From: Periplaneta americana
Lineage: Eukaryota; Arthropoda; Insecta; Blattodea; Blattidae
NCBI RefSeq assembly: GCF_040183065.1
Contig: NC_091117.1
Location: 121,974,226 to 122,038,225, forward strand
Direction of reading: 5' to 3'
DNA length: 64,000 nucleotides
The notes beneath the pieces are model-generated. The model had not been told where the DNA came from. It searched no databases and saw nothing but the letters and a program-made list of their open reading frames with translations. Of this stretch, positions 10,190-22,151 are shown in pieces (positions within the stretch are counted from its first letter, which is position 1; the number at the start of each line of letters is the position of its first letter). The position numbers and the translations under genes were made by a program.

Positions 10190-11515
10190 TTTGGTTTCAA
10201 ATATGAAAATGCAGATTCACACAAATATGTTGATTCAAAGCAAGAATGCAGAATTTCACTGCATTTTGTAACACTTTTATATTTGTCTCGGGAAACATAT
10301 TTCCAAAAAATTCATCTTCTGATGACTGGGTCTTCAAGAACAGATCACACTGAAGAGTTATATCTAATTTTCAAGAGATGCATTATCCATGAAGAAGATC
10401 ATTTTCCCTGCGAAGTTCTTTATGTCTAAGTCTTATCCGAATGGGAAAGAAAGATGTTGAACAATGCCGGTATCTTCCAATTTTTTTAAGTCACTAAATC
10501 TAGATTCAAAGTCCTGAAAATCTTTTCCACTTTGTGCTTGTGATCTTGCAAGTTTGGAGAGTTGTCGAAATTGTTTTGTAATCATCATTTTAAACTGGTT
10601 TTAATAGGCAGAAATTAAGCCTATCATGTCACTTGCCATCTTCTATCTTCCTTGGAGTTCTAGATTCAGAGAACTTAGTTTGCCAGTGATGTTTATCAGA
10701 ACTGCTAAGTCGCAGTGCCACATCACATCCTCTAACTCTCGATAGCCATTTCCCCTTTCCTTCAAGAATGTTTTAATTTTGCTCATTAAATCACTCCGGC
10801 TGATCCACCTTACATCTGTATATAATATTAAATCTGTATTTTTTTCACCTAGTTGCATCTTGAAGAAATGGTCCTCGGACGAAATTTACAATATTGAAGG
10901 TTATGTCCATTACACTCTTTGTGTTTGCTGGTCAGTAGCTACCTGCTGATGAATGATGCAATGATACTGGTACTGGTAACTAAAAAAATCTGGAAAGTCA
11001 TCATCTTTCCAGCATAATGCAGTGAAACCTTTAACATGACCAATCGTAGATTTTCCTCCATCTGTTGTAATGAACACTAATGTAAACAGAGGCAACTTAA
11101 GCTTATCAACAAAAATTTTGAATGGGTTGTATGTCCAGGCCTGTAGTTTTTCTCTTTCAGAGAAATCATATCAGAAATTTCTTTTTTTGCGATAAAAATA
11201 ATTTGAGCAGTATCAGTAATATCTGTGGACTCATCAAGCTGGAGAGATTGTTTTAGAAACTTTGAAAAAGTGGCCTACATCTGATATTTTTAGAAGTGTG
11301 TCCTTAATAAACTCACCATAACTAAACAATTTACATTTCTTCGCAAGAAGGTGGCTTACTTTGAATGGTGCAATAGTTTCTGCTTTCGATCGTAAAGCTG
11401 GCTTTATGAAGAGATTTTGTTGTGGCAGTAACTTGGATTTAAGTTCTTGCAATTTGTGTTTTCTAACCTCAATATTGGATGTAAGACATTTTGATTTTTT
11501 TTCGAAGGAACATTG
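10190..11515 (-). pseudogene. hAT transposase remnant, GTF2IRD2/EPM2AIP1-like group
   Basis: Read on the minus strand from 11515 to 10190. In order, these are EFIKDTLLKISDV, LVFITTDGGKSTIGHVKGF (second catalytic Asp region, normally TDGAPSM), HCIIHQQV (hAT insertion-domain motif), LYTDVRWISRSDLMSK (the conserved Trp region) and, at the C-terminal end, ESTYLCESAFSYLK, the dimerisation region with the catalytic Glu. Multiple stops and frameshifts break the frame. This type of hAT transposase has been domesticated in vertebrates, but here it is a dead copy. Its 3' end is fused to the I/R1-like fragment at 10190. Confidence 0.75.
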
Positions 11516-12002
11516 CCTGTATTGTTATAAATTTATTTAAGTATAATGTTTTGGTTGATTTAACAGAGATTGGAAAAGTGCCTAGTGTAAACTGAATAGA
11601 GAAATACATTTTGAAAAGCATCTTTATTACTTGCCTTATTTTACACACCTTTTTTATTTTCATAACAAGATACCGTACTGTAACCATTTTTTTATACAAT
11701 TGAATTTACATATTAGAATTGTTTTTATAACTGGTATTGTGAATAGTCCATGGAACTGTGGAGATTTGTTGAAATTTAGACAATAATATTGATTACAAGA
11801 AGAAAATGTGGGATTGAGAATTGCAAGGCAACCAAAAATGCACAAGAAGTAGGGTAATCCTCACAGCAGTTTTAAATGGAAGCAATAAATAAAGAATATA
11901 CTGTAGTAAACTCATTTTAACTTTCAATTCTTTCTTTGTGATTAAAGTGAAATGTTTTTCATAACATTTATTTCTATCACAAATAACATTTATCAATTGC
12001 AG
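11516..12002. other. AT-rich non-coding stretch before SLC22 exon
   Basis: No convincing coding or repeat similarity. It ends with the polypyrimidine tract and TTGCAG acceptor of the SLC22 exon. Confidence 0.4.
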
Positions 12003-12155
12003 GCTCAGATTTTCAAGTCGCTGCCCTTCTTCCTGTTTGGTGGTATTTCCATCGCATCTGGATTATTGATTCTCTTGGTTCCTGAAACACTGAACCAGAA
12101 GTTGCCAGATACTGTGGAAGAAGCGGAGAGTTTGGGTCGAAAGCAAACCACATGA
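12003..12155 (+). CDS. SLC22-type organic ion transporter, terminal exon
   Basis: Last coding exon, with acceptor TTGCAG at 12002, phase 0, and stop TGA at 12153-12155. The peptide contains LPFFLFGGISIASGLLILLV, the twelfth membrane helix of SLC22 transporters, and then PETLNQKLPDTVEEAESLG, the diagnostic motif after that helix (PET...LPxTxEExE), and a short cytoplasmic tail. SLC22 proteins (OCT/OAT, about 550 residues) move organic cations or anions across the plasma membrane. This exon holds only the last 50 residues. No other SLC22 exon was recognised upstream in the window, although the gene should run left to right. It may be a displaced or orphan exon, a nested gene with distant exons, or an assembly join. 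Confidence 0.8.
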   Translation, partial: AQIFKSLPFFLFGGISIASGLLILLVPETLNQKLPDTVEEAESLGRKQTT

Positions 12156-12840
12156 TGTAGCAAGTTGTAACTAGTACTAGTTATGCTTTAGACTTGTGCA
12201 TCTCAGACTTCCGGCCAACTCTGTGTAGAGCGCGTGGTTGTGTTTGTGTGAGAGAAGCTGCATTGTTGATACTGACCATGAACGATAGAGTACAAGTACA
12301 TTCAGTTCAGTGCAATGGACAGTGTCAGTTTTAGGATGCATGCGTGAATGTTTCTGTACTTAGTATTAAGATTCTGTGGGCAAATGTCCATTGAAAAGCT
12401 TTTGCTTAGATTTTTAAAGACAGCAGTGACATATGTCTTATCTTATTTTTGTAGATGTATTGTAAAGTTTCTTATAATGAAACAGTGATGGAATTGGTAA
12501 TTGGAATTCTGCATTCCAGAACATAAAAAACTTAGATGAACATATTCATCTAGATTAAAGATCTCAACAGTGTGTCCAGTTCAGGTCTTTTGGGAACTCA
12601 GAGTTTCATATCCTATCTGATCATTAAATAATTGTTACAATTTGATGTATTTTTATATTACTAAAGAAATATTTTTAACTTACAATTATTCCTTCATATA
12701 AAGAGTAAGGGATTGCAGGACTTTCCTGTTTTTGTTAATGATCATAATATTGATAATGAAACTCTTAATTAAATATATAATCTCTCATGCTGCTACACTT
12801 TCAATCCTGAAATTAAAAAAATAAATAAATAAAAATTAAA
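12156..12840 (+). other. Probable 3' UTR and downstream AT-rich DNA
   Basis: AT-rich sequence after the SLC22 stop. Candidate poly(A) signals AATAAATAAATAAAA lie near 12820. The exact mRNA end cannot be fixed. Confidence 0.35.
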
Positions 12841-13559
12841 TTACAAAAGTACAATCTAGAAGAGAGCGGAAGAGCAGAATATACATGATTTGTAATAGAT
12901 AAATTGACATAGGCTGTAGAAGGGTGTAACAAGATCGGAAAGTTGAAAGTTCATGGAAGTATGTACAGTTCCTGTTCGTGAAATTGTGTAGATATTATCA
13001 ACTTTTCACTATTTCATGTGGCCTGTTACAGTCACTTTCCATCTTTTCTTGTGTCGTTATAAACTTATTTTCCTTCAACACTTATAATAAAAGCTGTTTT
13101 GAAATTAAATCCTTTCTACATAATGTTTCAGTCCAGTTAAATTTGTAACTATGAACAAACTTCAAAATTGGTTGCATTCTTAATTCTTCTTAAATATTTT
13201 ATCTCCATTTATGATCGAAAACGAGACCTTTTCACATAATTATCTAATCTCTGCTGTTGGTAGTTGTTCTTTTTAAATTTTTTAACAGTCCATGCATAAA
13301 TTCTGTCTTATCAACACTGGGTTAGTCAATATCTTAGAGATCTTAGAGTCTAGTATTCTTTTGAAAGTGTGGAATGGGGTATCACTATAAGTTTTTAATT
13401 GGGAAGGATATCGAAAGATATCTAATTAAAATATTCACTGTAACACTGAAAAGAAATCATTCCTTCTAAAAATAACTTCTTTGTTTAAACAGTTCGTTAA
13501 TAATATTTATAATAATCGATTCTCTGATTGAGATTCTGACGTACCCATGTAAATCTATT

Positions 13560-13800
13560 ATCAGGTAGTACATCTCACTTGATGATATGTCAGAGGAAAA
13601 ACAATTGTTTGTATGCATCTGAAGTCTGACTAGTGTAATATGTAGCTAGTTGGTAATGTCTGCATCGGAGGGGGAAAGGAACTGGCCATCCTACCCCATT
13701 ATCTCCTGGCCTAGTTGCCTCATAAGTGGTGCCTTCTTGGTAACCCTTGTGAGGTTCAGACCTGTCTTCAGACAGTTGACCAACAACAAATAATAAGCGA
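13560..13800 (-). repeat. Dispersed repeat shared with 42.6-43.6 kb
   Basis: Contains TATCTCCTGGCCTAGTTGCC and GACCTGTCTTC.GACAGTTGA. Both recur in inverted orientation at 42615-42760, and CTCACTTGATGATATG recurs at about 43545-43560. It is a medium-copy repeat without coding capacity. Confidence 0.65.
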
Positions 13801-16380
13801 TGTAAAACTGATTTCGAAATTGTTGTCGGTATTTCACTCGAACGAAATTCATATGAAAACAATTAATATCTGGAAACATTTCTTTGAGGGGGAGAGCTTA
13901 GAGAAAATTTCGAGGGCTGAAGCTTCCCCAAAGAGTATCTAATGGCGTAATTGGTAATGAATATTTGCTTTTTTTTTACTCTCTAGCCTTGAGATCAAAA
14001 GTGAGAATGAAAATGTGGGAATTATAAAATGATTTCGTTTTTTTCTAATTTCTTCTCCTCCTATTCTTTCTTTTCCATATGTTTTATCTCACCTTCACCT
14101 TATTCTCTTTTCTTTCATTCTGCCCCTTTAACTTTCTTTCACTTTTTATTCTTCTGTTTTCCTGTACCCCACTTTTATCTTTGTTTTCATTTCTATTTTA
14201 TTTCTTTCTCTTATTTCTTCTTTCTTTATTCCTTCCTCTTTGTCATTCTCTACTTCCCTTACATTCATCTATCCACTCATCGAGTTATTCACGTATTATT
14301 CCATTCATTCATAATGTCCATGTTTCATTTCCTTCTATCCATTTCTAACACAATTCTGAAGATAGATCTATGCTATCGAAGCAGACTTTGCTGTAAATGA
14401 ACACTATGGCAGTAATTATAATAGAACTATTTTATGAATAGTTTTAACTATATCTGTTTCAGTTAACTTCCTGCATTAGAGTGCAAACAAAATGTCGACA
14501 TTCTCTTTTTCCTAAACTTGTTTATAATTTATAGCACCAAAAAGTAACTTCGTGCTTTATTTTCTAATACATTCTAATTGGAATGTAGAATTTGGAATAT
14601 TTTCTCTGTATTCTTCAAAATTTTTTTAAATATTTGCTGAATAATAATGTTCCCATTCCATCACTGTTACAAATATTGGGACCTTTAATAAGAAAAAAAT
14701 GTTTATAGATGTGTGAGAAGACTGTCCCAGAGAGATGTAGGCTAAGTTGTCTGTTCAATGCATGAACTTTTGACAACGACTCTAACACAATGTGACTGAT
14801 TGTGAGTAAAGACAACTAATCCCAATCAGATTTGGGAATGAACCTGCAAGCTTTAATGTAATACATTTTACATACAAAGTATTCAGGGTTTCATTTGTAA
14901 TTATTGTAATTAATTAACACTTAGTGTACTTCACTTTGAAAAATAAAAATTATTATTATTATTGTTGTTGTTGTTGTATTTGTTGTTGTTTTTTCATAAT
15001 CATTATCATTATCATCATCATATGTAAAATATCCATAGAAGTCAAAGGCCTCGTATAATTGATATTATTTTTTTATCTTTATCAAGTTCTTCTTTAGTTT
15101 TTCAGCCCATCATGTGTCTTCGATTTCGAATTGCTTTTCTGTTTTAGGATCCTATGCAATTAGTCCATAAGCTCATTGTTTACAAGCACATACGTTTATT
15201 CAGTACACTCTCTTATAACACATGAGCTTATATTATGTCTTGCAGGAATGGAGCAATACATATGTGAAGGGTCAGATGTTACAGTCTGTGAACATAGGCT
15301 ACTGTACAAATCGATGTGCATATGCATTTCAGCTATGGCCAGAAAACCTAGATTATTACTTTTTGACATCTTGACATTTGACTATCAAATTATTGATTTA
15401 TTAGGTCGTCATAATCCAATTATCTCAACAATCTGCGACTCAATGTTAAAAATACCTAGAGCATAAAGTTTGTCCTCATTCATTTCTTAACATAAATAGT
15501 TCTCAAATCGCCATTAAAAACGAAAAATTAAGTTCACAATAACAATTTTATTCCTGAATTCAGGTGAATGGTTATCAGGCGATAATGAGTGACTAGATTT
15601 TCCCTCTTACAGATAATTCCATCGATGTTTGGTTGTTTGGGATCCATAATCATGTCAACAATCTTTCATCCTCTATGTAAACCTAGCTGTTAAAACGGAG
15701 GTAAAAACGTTCTTAAAAATATCTGTTCCTAAAATTTGCCACTGTAAACTGTAGCCTATTTAGATTATTCTTAAATTCGTCTCTGGCTCCAGCATTGTCA
15801 TGTTGTGTTACTTTTTATCAGTTTGTAACCTATATTATATTCACCATCAATCAGATTTAGGGTATAGTATCTTTCATCGATTGTAACTAAAGCTATTTTT
15901 TAATTTATATACATCTTTATTACACACTTTTATTACTAAAGATTTAGTAAACTTATTATATGAACAACTTCACTGTGTTAATTGAAACTAAGATGGTAAT
16001 TTACCCTAATGAATGACTAGTTTCAGCTTGATGTTGGCCATCTTAAGATTTGTTTTAGATTTGTTTGTCTTCAGATTTATTTGTTTTAGTTATTCATCAT
16101 CCATTTCATTTTTCTTGTTCATAAATATGTTTAACTCTTAAATTGTATTTTATATTGTGAGAATCTACTGGGTTAATTACACTGTACAACAAATTTCAAC
16201 TTTTTGTAGCTCATAGAAATGAAAATATGCGATTTTAGTTAATTGCCATATACTGATTTCAAATCTGAAGTCAGTTTTTCCCTATCACCTAACAATTCTT
16301 TGTGAGGATGTGTTCAATTTTTCGCAACATTCAGAATATTGTTGTGTATTCATTAGGGTGTATCAAAAATTATTTTTTTT
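13801..16380. other. AT-rich region without recognised genes
   Basis: Contains a 320-base C/T-rich tract on the plus strand (14029-14345), a short TTA/TTG simple repeat (about 14950-15000), and otherwise featureless DNA. Open frames inside the C/T tract are composition artefacts. Confidence 0.5.
14029..14345. repeat. Polypyrimidine tract
   Basis: Nearly uninterrupted C and T, roughly 85% pyrimidine, on the plus strand. Long frames rich in Phe, Leu and Ser there result from composition. Confidence 0.75.
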
Positions 16381-16859
16381 TAGACTGAAAGTGGCTAGTG
16401 CGGAAAAGTTACGACTTGTGGCAGAAAGACTGCAGGAGAAAGAAAAATAAATTTAGTCAATATCTTATGTCTCCGCATCAATATTGAAGATTCAAATTTA
16501 TAACGCAGACTTGTAAAACTTATTATAACGACAGTCTGCATATCTGTACAGCTACCCCCGTCAGCCAGATCTTTTAAAAGTAAGCAAATAGAGTACCGGT
16601 ATACAATAAGGGAAGCATCTGGCCCAATATGTTCTTGCTGCCATTAGGGTGGAATTATAGAAGAGAGGGATGCTAGCAGTCAAGGTAGTGTCTGCCCAGA
16701 AGTCGTATTTGGTAAGCTATGCTGGCCAGGTTTGTATCGCTGTTGTTTCTGTGAAATCGTGTATCATATAAGTGGTTTAGTGGTAGATGTAATAGCTTTT
16801 ATGCCCGCGTTGTCATGAGTGGAAAAAAAGAATTCCACACTCGCCATATGATAAGAGTA

Positions 16860-18340
16860 GGCTACTTTGTTTGGTACACCAAAACCAATAAGAGAGTCGC
16901 AACTTTCAACCTATAAGGATGTGATAACATATTTTCTTTGGATCAGAGAGTTAAAGACAAATGAACTAGGTGGAAAAAACCCTTCAGTAAAAGACATCGC
17001 TTATGCAATTGCTGTCAAACTTACCAAGGTTTGGAAAACAGCTTGTCTTCCTGCCATCAGCAAGCGTAGAGTGGTGAAAATGATAAAATTATACCATAGT
17101 AAATATCAGAATATTCTCAAATCGCACAAACGAAGTGGGCCAACCTCAAGGGCGCATGAGCAGGCTTTTATTAATAAAGTTCGAAATCTGTAAGTGTTCG
17201 GATCTGGAAAGCCTCTGTGACTGTGGATTAAAAAGAAAAGTTCCATCGATAGAACTGTCCTTTTTAATAGACCAGAGAAATTAACAAAATATGATGATTG
17301 GTAATATCGACATTGTGACGACTAAGATAACTTAAAAGGGAAGAGGCTCATTCGCCATCGATGTGAAGAAATATGACTTCGATTCCGAGGAAGAGAAAAA
17401 CAGACATCAGTTACAAGCTCTGAGTCTTCACCTTCGCACCACTCAGAACAGCAGTGAAGTAGTTAGGATTCTGACTTCAAATCGAAGACTTCTGCTGCTC
17501 AGGCCCGCTTGTCTCTACCAAAATTACCTTCAGGACAGGTTTGTTGACGAGAAATGTGGCTCTAATTTCGACAGCCATAATATCTGATACAGAAGTTACA
17601 GATCTGCCATGTCACACTCAGGCCGTTGAAAGATGTGTAAAAGTAGTAACTGATGCAGCTAAATCGCTGTGTAGAAAAGAAGCTACAGATCGCTGCATTT
17701 GAGCAAGACTGTGATCAAGAAAAAACACACATAGAGCATTAGGTTCAAATTTACACCGTACATTCGTGTGTTAATGCTTTCAATATTCCTGTGGTTATTT
17801 GTTTTTTGCCAAATGCTAATGCGCAAATATATACCAACATGTGGTGCTTCCTGAAGAAAATGTCTCCAAATATAGGAAAGCAGTTAGGCGATAATCATTT
17901 CAAAGCTTTTGTTAGATTATGAAATAGTATCACACAATGCTGCCAAAATTAATTTTCCCAGTATTAACATTATAGATTGTAAATTTCACTTAGGACAGAG
18001 TTGGCTTCGAAAAATTAAAGGAAACAGTATATCAAACCAGGAGCTCCGAAATAAAAAGTCTGAAATTCAAAAGTGGTTCAAAGTTTTTATGTTTTGGTAT
18101 TTCCTATTTACCAGCGTCAGAAGTGTCAGATGTTTATGCAGAGCTAATATCAGAGACTCCTCTTGTTAGTGAATGTTTTGAATTTTCCCATTACATTCTG
18201 GACAACTAGCCTATATCTAAACATCAACATTCTCACCTGAATTTTGGGCTGAAGCACCACAATTTCGAACTGTACGAACTACAAACTCAGCAGAATGTTA
18301 CCACAATGGACTGCAGTATGAATTTTGTAAGACATGAGAC
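16860..18340 (+). pseudogene. MULE-like transposase remnant
   Basis: Broken plus-strand coding region. An N-terminal open frame (16867-17193) contains YAIAVKLTKVWKTACLPAIS and ends KRSGPTSRAHEQAFINKVRN. Later frames give LRTTQNSSEV and MWCFLKKMSPNIGKQLGDN. Then comes INIIDCKFHLGQSWLRKI, which matches the C..H signature following the catalytic Asp of MULE transposases (F..A...GC.FH..Q...RKI). Frames are interrupted repeatedly between 17200 and 18300. The N-terminal protein resembles uncharacterised insect transposon proteins. Terminal repeats were not identified. Function is lost. Confidence 0.6.
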
Positions 18341-18580
18341 CACCTAATAATTTGTCGAGTTGTCATTATTACTTGTGAGATTTATTTCCACCTATTGTTT
18401 TCCAAAAGTTGTCGCCACTGGTCAGAAATATATTAAAATAAAAAACATAGACTACATTATGAGGAGGTACTAAAAATGTGAGAAGTAGAAATGAGGACAG
18501 TAAAAGAAAACTGAATGGACAAACACGTAACAAACACTTCATCTTGAATCAATATGAACACACTTCGAACAAGGGTAATT

Positions 18581-18622
18581 TTAAAGATACGATGAAAAGG
18601 TATGATGTCATTGATGATGTCA
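18581..18622. repeat. Left arm of a distant 42-bp inverted repeat
   Basis: TTAAAGATACGATG.AAAGGT followed by ATGATGTCATTGATGA.GTCA. It matches the reverse complement of 22110-22151 with two mismatches. The arms could be ends of a 3.57-kb element or two copies of one dispersed repeat. Confidence 0.6.
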
Positions 18623-18819
18623 CTACTACCGAATTATAAGTACTTAGCCTAATTAAAATTATTCTGTTATCTCTTCTCTCCCTATTCCTTCTCTACTTAC
18701 TTTCCTTTACTTCTATCCTATCTTTCTCTTCTCTGTCTTTATATATCTACAATTACACTCTAATAGTATATATAAATCACATACATTACTTTACAATTTT
18801 ACAATTTATTTACTTACCA

Positions 18820-18870
18820 CTGCCGACGTTGGGATTCGATCCAGGAACCTTCACATCTCCTTATTTGTCC
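18820..18870 (-). repeat. tRNA-like SINE fragment
   Basis: The reverse complement contains TTCCTGGATCGAATCCCAAC, a B-box-like sequence, and TAAGGAGATGTGAAG upstream. It is truncated by the hAT derivative beginning at 18874. Confidence 0.4.
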
Positions 18871-18873
18871 ATA

Positions 18874-19723
18874 AGGTTACCATGAGAAGAAATTCTATAG
18901 GAGGACATGGAATCTAAAATAAGAGGACATTGTTGAAAAAAGGAGGACTTTTTAAAAACTGGTATGAACAAAATTAAAGATAAAAAATGGCTCACCTTCG
19001 TTTTCTCACTAGTTGCTGGATCAGTATTACATCTGTACTTATTGGTGGAGTCCCCTTTTTGCAGAAGAACCTGAAGAGACAAACTTCTATCTTGTAGCAA
19101 ATAACTATGGACTTGTTCACAGGACATGTCCTTGAAATTATATTTCACAATGCTGATACCTCTGACTGTCTCCTTTAGCATGCGACTTCATTCTTTCGTC
19201 CATTGAGCAGATATTAGGGAAAATATTCTCTCAACATTTCCAATGTGACTTGGGATAAATAAATAGAATTGACATATTTTTAAAATTTATGAGGTAGTTT
19301 CAGTGCTCGCAGAACTATTGGAATTGAAGAATTTGCACCATTGTTTATCTACAGTTAAATCTTTGAGAAAATTAACTTGATTCGCATATCTTTGTACATT
19401 GCAGAATAAAATTGATAAAATAGCTTAGAATCATGAATAGTGACATTTTTAGAGTGTACGAATTCAGTGCATGTCAATAGATCATATTTTATGTTGTTTA
19501 TGTGCTCCAGGTTCAACCATTGAAAGCAGTTAAATTCTTTCATAGGTTTTCACCATTTATTTAGATATTCTATGCATAATATCGCACATTATTCAATATT
19601 CATATTAATTCTAGTTGAAATGCGAGAAGCCGGACATTTCAATTTTTTTTAAATGCCTGCCGGACAGGATAAAATGATTAAAAAAGAGGACGTCCTCCTT
19701 TTGCCGGATGGGTGGTAACCCTA
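18874..19723 (-). mobile_element. 850-bp internally deleted hAT-like element, copy A
   Basis: The ends are AGGTTACCAT on the left and GGTAACCCTA on the right, flanked by TA-containing sequence. Next to the termini are repeated AGGAGGAC / GTCCTCCTTTT blocks. The minus strand keeps a hAT C-terminal remnant with TVRGISIVKYNFKDMSCEQ. The same element occurs in the opposite orientation at 34069-34914 with nearly equal length. Both therefore derive from one deleted parent. Confidence 0.7.
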
Positions 19724-20514
19724 CTCACGTAGGCCTACTTGAGAACACTTCGTGCCGAAAAGGAGACGTGATAGTCCAGTGTACGGTACGATTATTTAGT
19801 CCTAACAGTCACCTGCAGGCGAATCCATTTAGTTACACCAAGGGGTAACTCGCTTGCCTTCGCAGCGATTGGATGTCATGTGTGCATATAGAACGATATG
19901 CTTCCAGTACAAATTAAGCTGCACTGCATTCCTTTGCCGACTGCTCGCCCATATCTCTACTCCGGAACTCTCCCCACTCCTCCTATTACTTCCCCTCTGT
20001 GAAGCATTTTATATTACTTCCGTTGTGTGAAGTTTTCAGTGGAATGAGGGATGGACTTTAGAATCTGTTCCAAACTATAAAACTCAAACTTCACTGTTAT
20101 TCACTTAGCCTATTCAGTAGGTAATTACTACTGACCTATTTGGATTAGAAAATGATTTAACAGACCTATCGGTAAAGAAGAAAGTAAAATGCATTCCAAA
20201 TGATCTAAAAATTCTTCAAAGTATTAAAAATAACCAAAACATGCCGAAAACTATAAAAATGACCCATTAGTTCAAAAGCGTAAAAAATGCAATATAAGAA
20301 ATTGCTTTTTTACGTTGATATTAACATAGAAAGGATTTCTATATTAATAGGCATAGTCCTAATGTGAAAAATAAGAAGATGACTTTTCATCAACATCCGC
20401 CCCCTACTCATGACTCAAACTGCGACACGATAGAAGTTATTCCCCGTCATTTGTCTCATGGCAGGGTGTCACTGCTCTATTTCTCGCTCCTCCGACAAAC
20501 CCTACAATAGTATT

Positions 20515-20662
20515 CGTCACATTATTCAATATTTATATTAATTCTAGTTGAAATGCGAAATGCCGGACATTTCAAATTTTTTTTAAATGCCTGTCGGACA
20601 GGATAAAATGCTTAAAAAAAGGACATGCCCTCCTTTTGTCGGACGGATGGTAACCCTATTTG
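20515..20662 (-). repeat. Terminal fragment of the 850-bp hAT-like family
   Basis: About 145 bases matching the right end of copy A: TTCTAGTTGAAATGCGA, GCCGGACATTTCAA and a final GGATGGTAACCCTA. Only the end is present. Confidence 0.75.
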
Positions 20663-20851
20663 TTCAACACCTTAGCCATTAAGATAAGTTACAAATCAAT
20701 TATCAAAATCATCTATCTGTAGAATTGTAACGACTATTTCTATGATAATAGTCTATAAACAAAACAAGAGATGGCGTAACGTAAACGTAGTACTAAATAC
20801 GTTGACAGGTTATAAATTCGTACTACTTAAGTAGCAGACATTTGTTCGACT

Positions 20852-21205
20852 ATGGAAGCCAATGTCAGTATAATAGTTCAACGCGAGGAAAATACGACGG
20901 ACTTTAACGTGGATAGATATTATATCGTCACTAGAAAGTGTAAAAAAATTGTTCAGTTTTGTAGAAAATGTAATACTGTTTATTACCAGACATTTTTTGA
21001 AGTATGGAAACCAGTGTAGTAGTATAGTGCAATGCGAGAAAATATACGACATACTCTGACGTGGATACATATTATATCGTCACTAGAAAGTGTAGAAAGA
21101 AGTGTTCAGTTTTGTAGAGAATGTAACTTACTTCCATCAGAAGAACCAAAGAATTGTGTGCATTGTGAAAACCAATTGAAAGTTAAAACTCACAAACGGT
21201 CGTAA
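20852..21205 (+). pseudogene. Duplicated Cys-rich ORF, unknown family
   Basis: The frame from the ATG at 20852 reads MEANVSIIVQREENTTDFNV and then DRYYIVTRKCKKIVQFCRKC. The same segment recurs from 21011 (period about 160 bases), frameshifted, and continues as FCRECNLLPSEEPKNCVHCE to a stop at 21203-21205. The CxxC...CxxC spacing suggests a zinc ribbon. I do not recognise the family. It may be a transposon-borne protein because it lies between hAT fragments. The partial internal duplication and frameshift argue for a dead copy. Confidence 0.4.
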
Positions 21206-21563
21206 AAAATACTTGGTTTGAAGAGAGTAAATTTTCAATTTTGCAGGACATCGTTCTTATATATTGTTGCCTTCATGAAATTTCTTTGCTAATAACTAGT
21301 AGTGAAAGTAACTTAAGCATAGTTACTGTACGAGTATGTGTTTCTTACAAGACATTGCCAAAGTGTAGACTACCCAAGATACAAGCAGAAATTAAGTTCA
21401 AAAGCTTATACTACTCGAATAGTCGAAGTGAATGTTGAATAAACAAAATGGTGAGTACTGAATATTATATACACTTAATTTAATCGCATTAACTTTATGC
21501 TATATAACCAAATCGTGAATTTAAAAAAAAAAAAAAAAAAAAAAACATGGCTTTATATAAATG

Positions 21564-22090
21564 AGCGTATTCCGAATCTCAGCGCTGAGCAATCTGATGG
21601 CATCACGGTGTTCCGAATTTCACCGATGGAGTCACTGATGCTCCACCGGTGTCGCACCGGTGCCATCAGCTTGCAGAGGTGGTGGCAGTCTCCATCAGCC
21701 GCCATCAGTGAATCTGATTGGTTCTTGTATAGGACGGGAATTAGCACACGAATGACATCGTGCACTATTGTGTCACGGCGGTGTGTTCTGCTTTAGTTCT
21801 GCTGTATTGTTTGTAATGAGCACAACGTAAAAACAATATGTTAATGGCTTATGAGCGAACATGTCAATGGACCAGTTATTACTACTGGTTCAAGAAATAA
21901 ATTGTTTATGCTCTCTTTTCTTTGAACGAGATGGCAGTACGGAAATTTCGCAAAATTTTGCTAGCATAGCACAAATAACAACTTCTACAGTCGCCATGAC
22001 AGCCATCGATCCTTCCAGCAGTTTTGTTCCTATTTCTCTGCACCGTGACGTCATTGTTGTCCACCGGTCCGGTGAGATTCGGAATACGCT
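21564..22090. mobile_element. 527-bp MITE with perfect 18-bp TIRs
   Basis: AGCGTATTCCGAATCTCA at 21564-21581 has its exact reverse complement at 22073-22090. The interior is GC-richer than its surroundings, with short ACCGGTG/CACCGGT and CCATCAG repeats. No transposase is encoded. No clear target duplication was seen. The family is unknown. Confidence 0.75.
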
Positions 22091-22109
22091 GATTATTATA
22101 ACTACCTTC

Positions 22110-22151
22110 TGACGTCATCAATGACATCATACCTTTCCATCGTATCTTTAA
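22110..22151. repeat. Right arm of the 42-bp inverted repeat
   Basis: Reverse complement of 18581-18622 with two mismatches, ending 20 bases after the 527-bp MITE. Confidence 0.6.

Noticed and set aside
14029-14400. Phe/Ser/Leu-rich open frames of about 90-120 codons
   Set aside because: They arise from a polypyrimidine tract; no start context, no homology, and overlapping frames look alike.
16383-16452. Possible small terminal exon after TTTTTTTTAG ending GAGAAAGAAAAATAA
   Set aside because: The short charged peptide has no recognisable family and no supporting neighbour exon.
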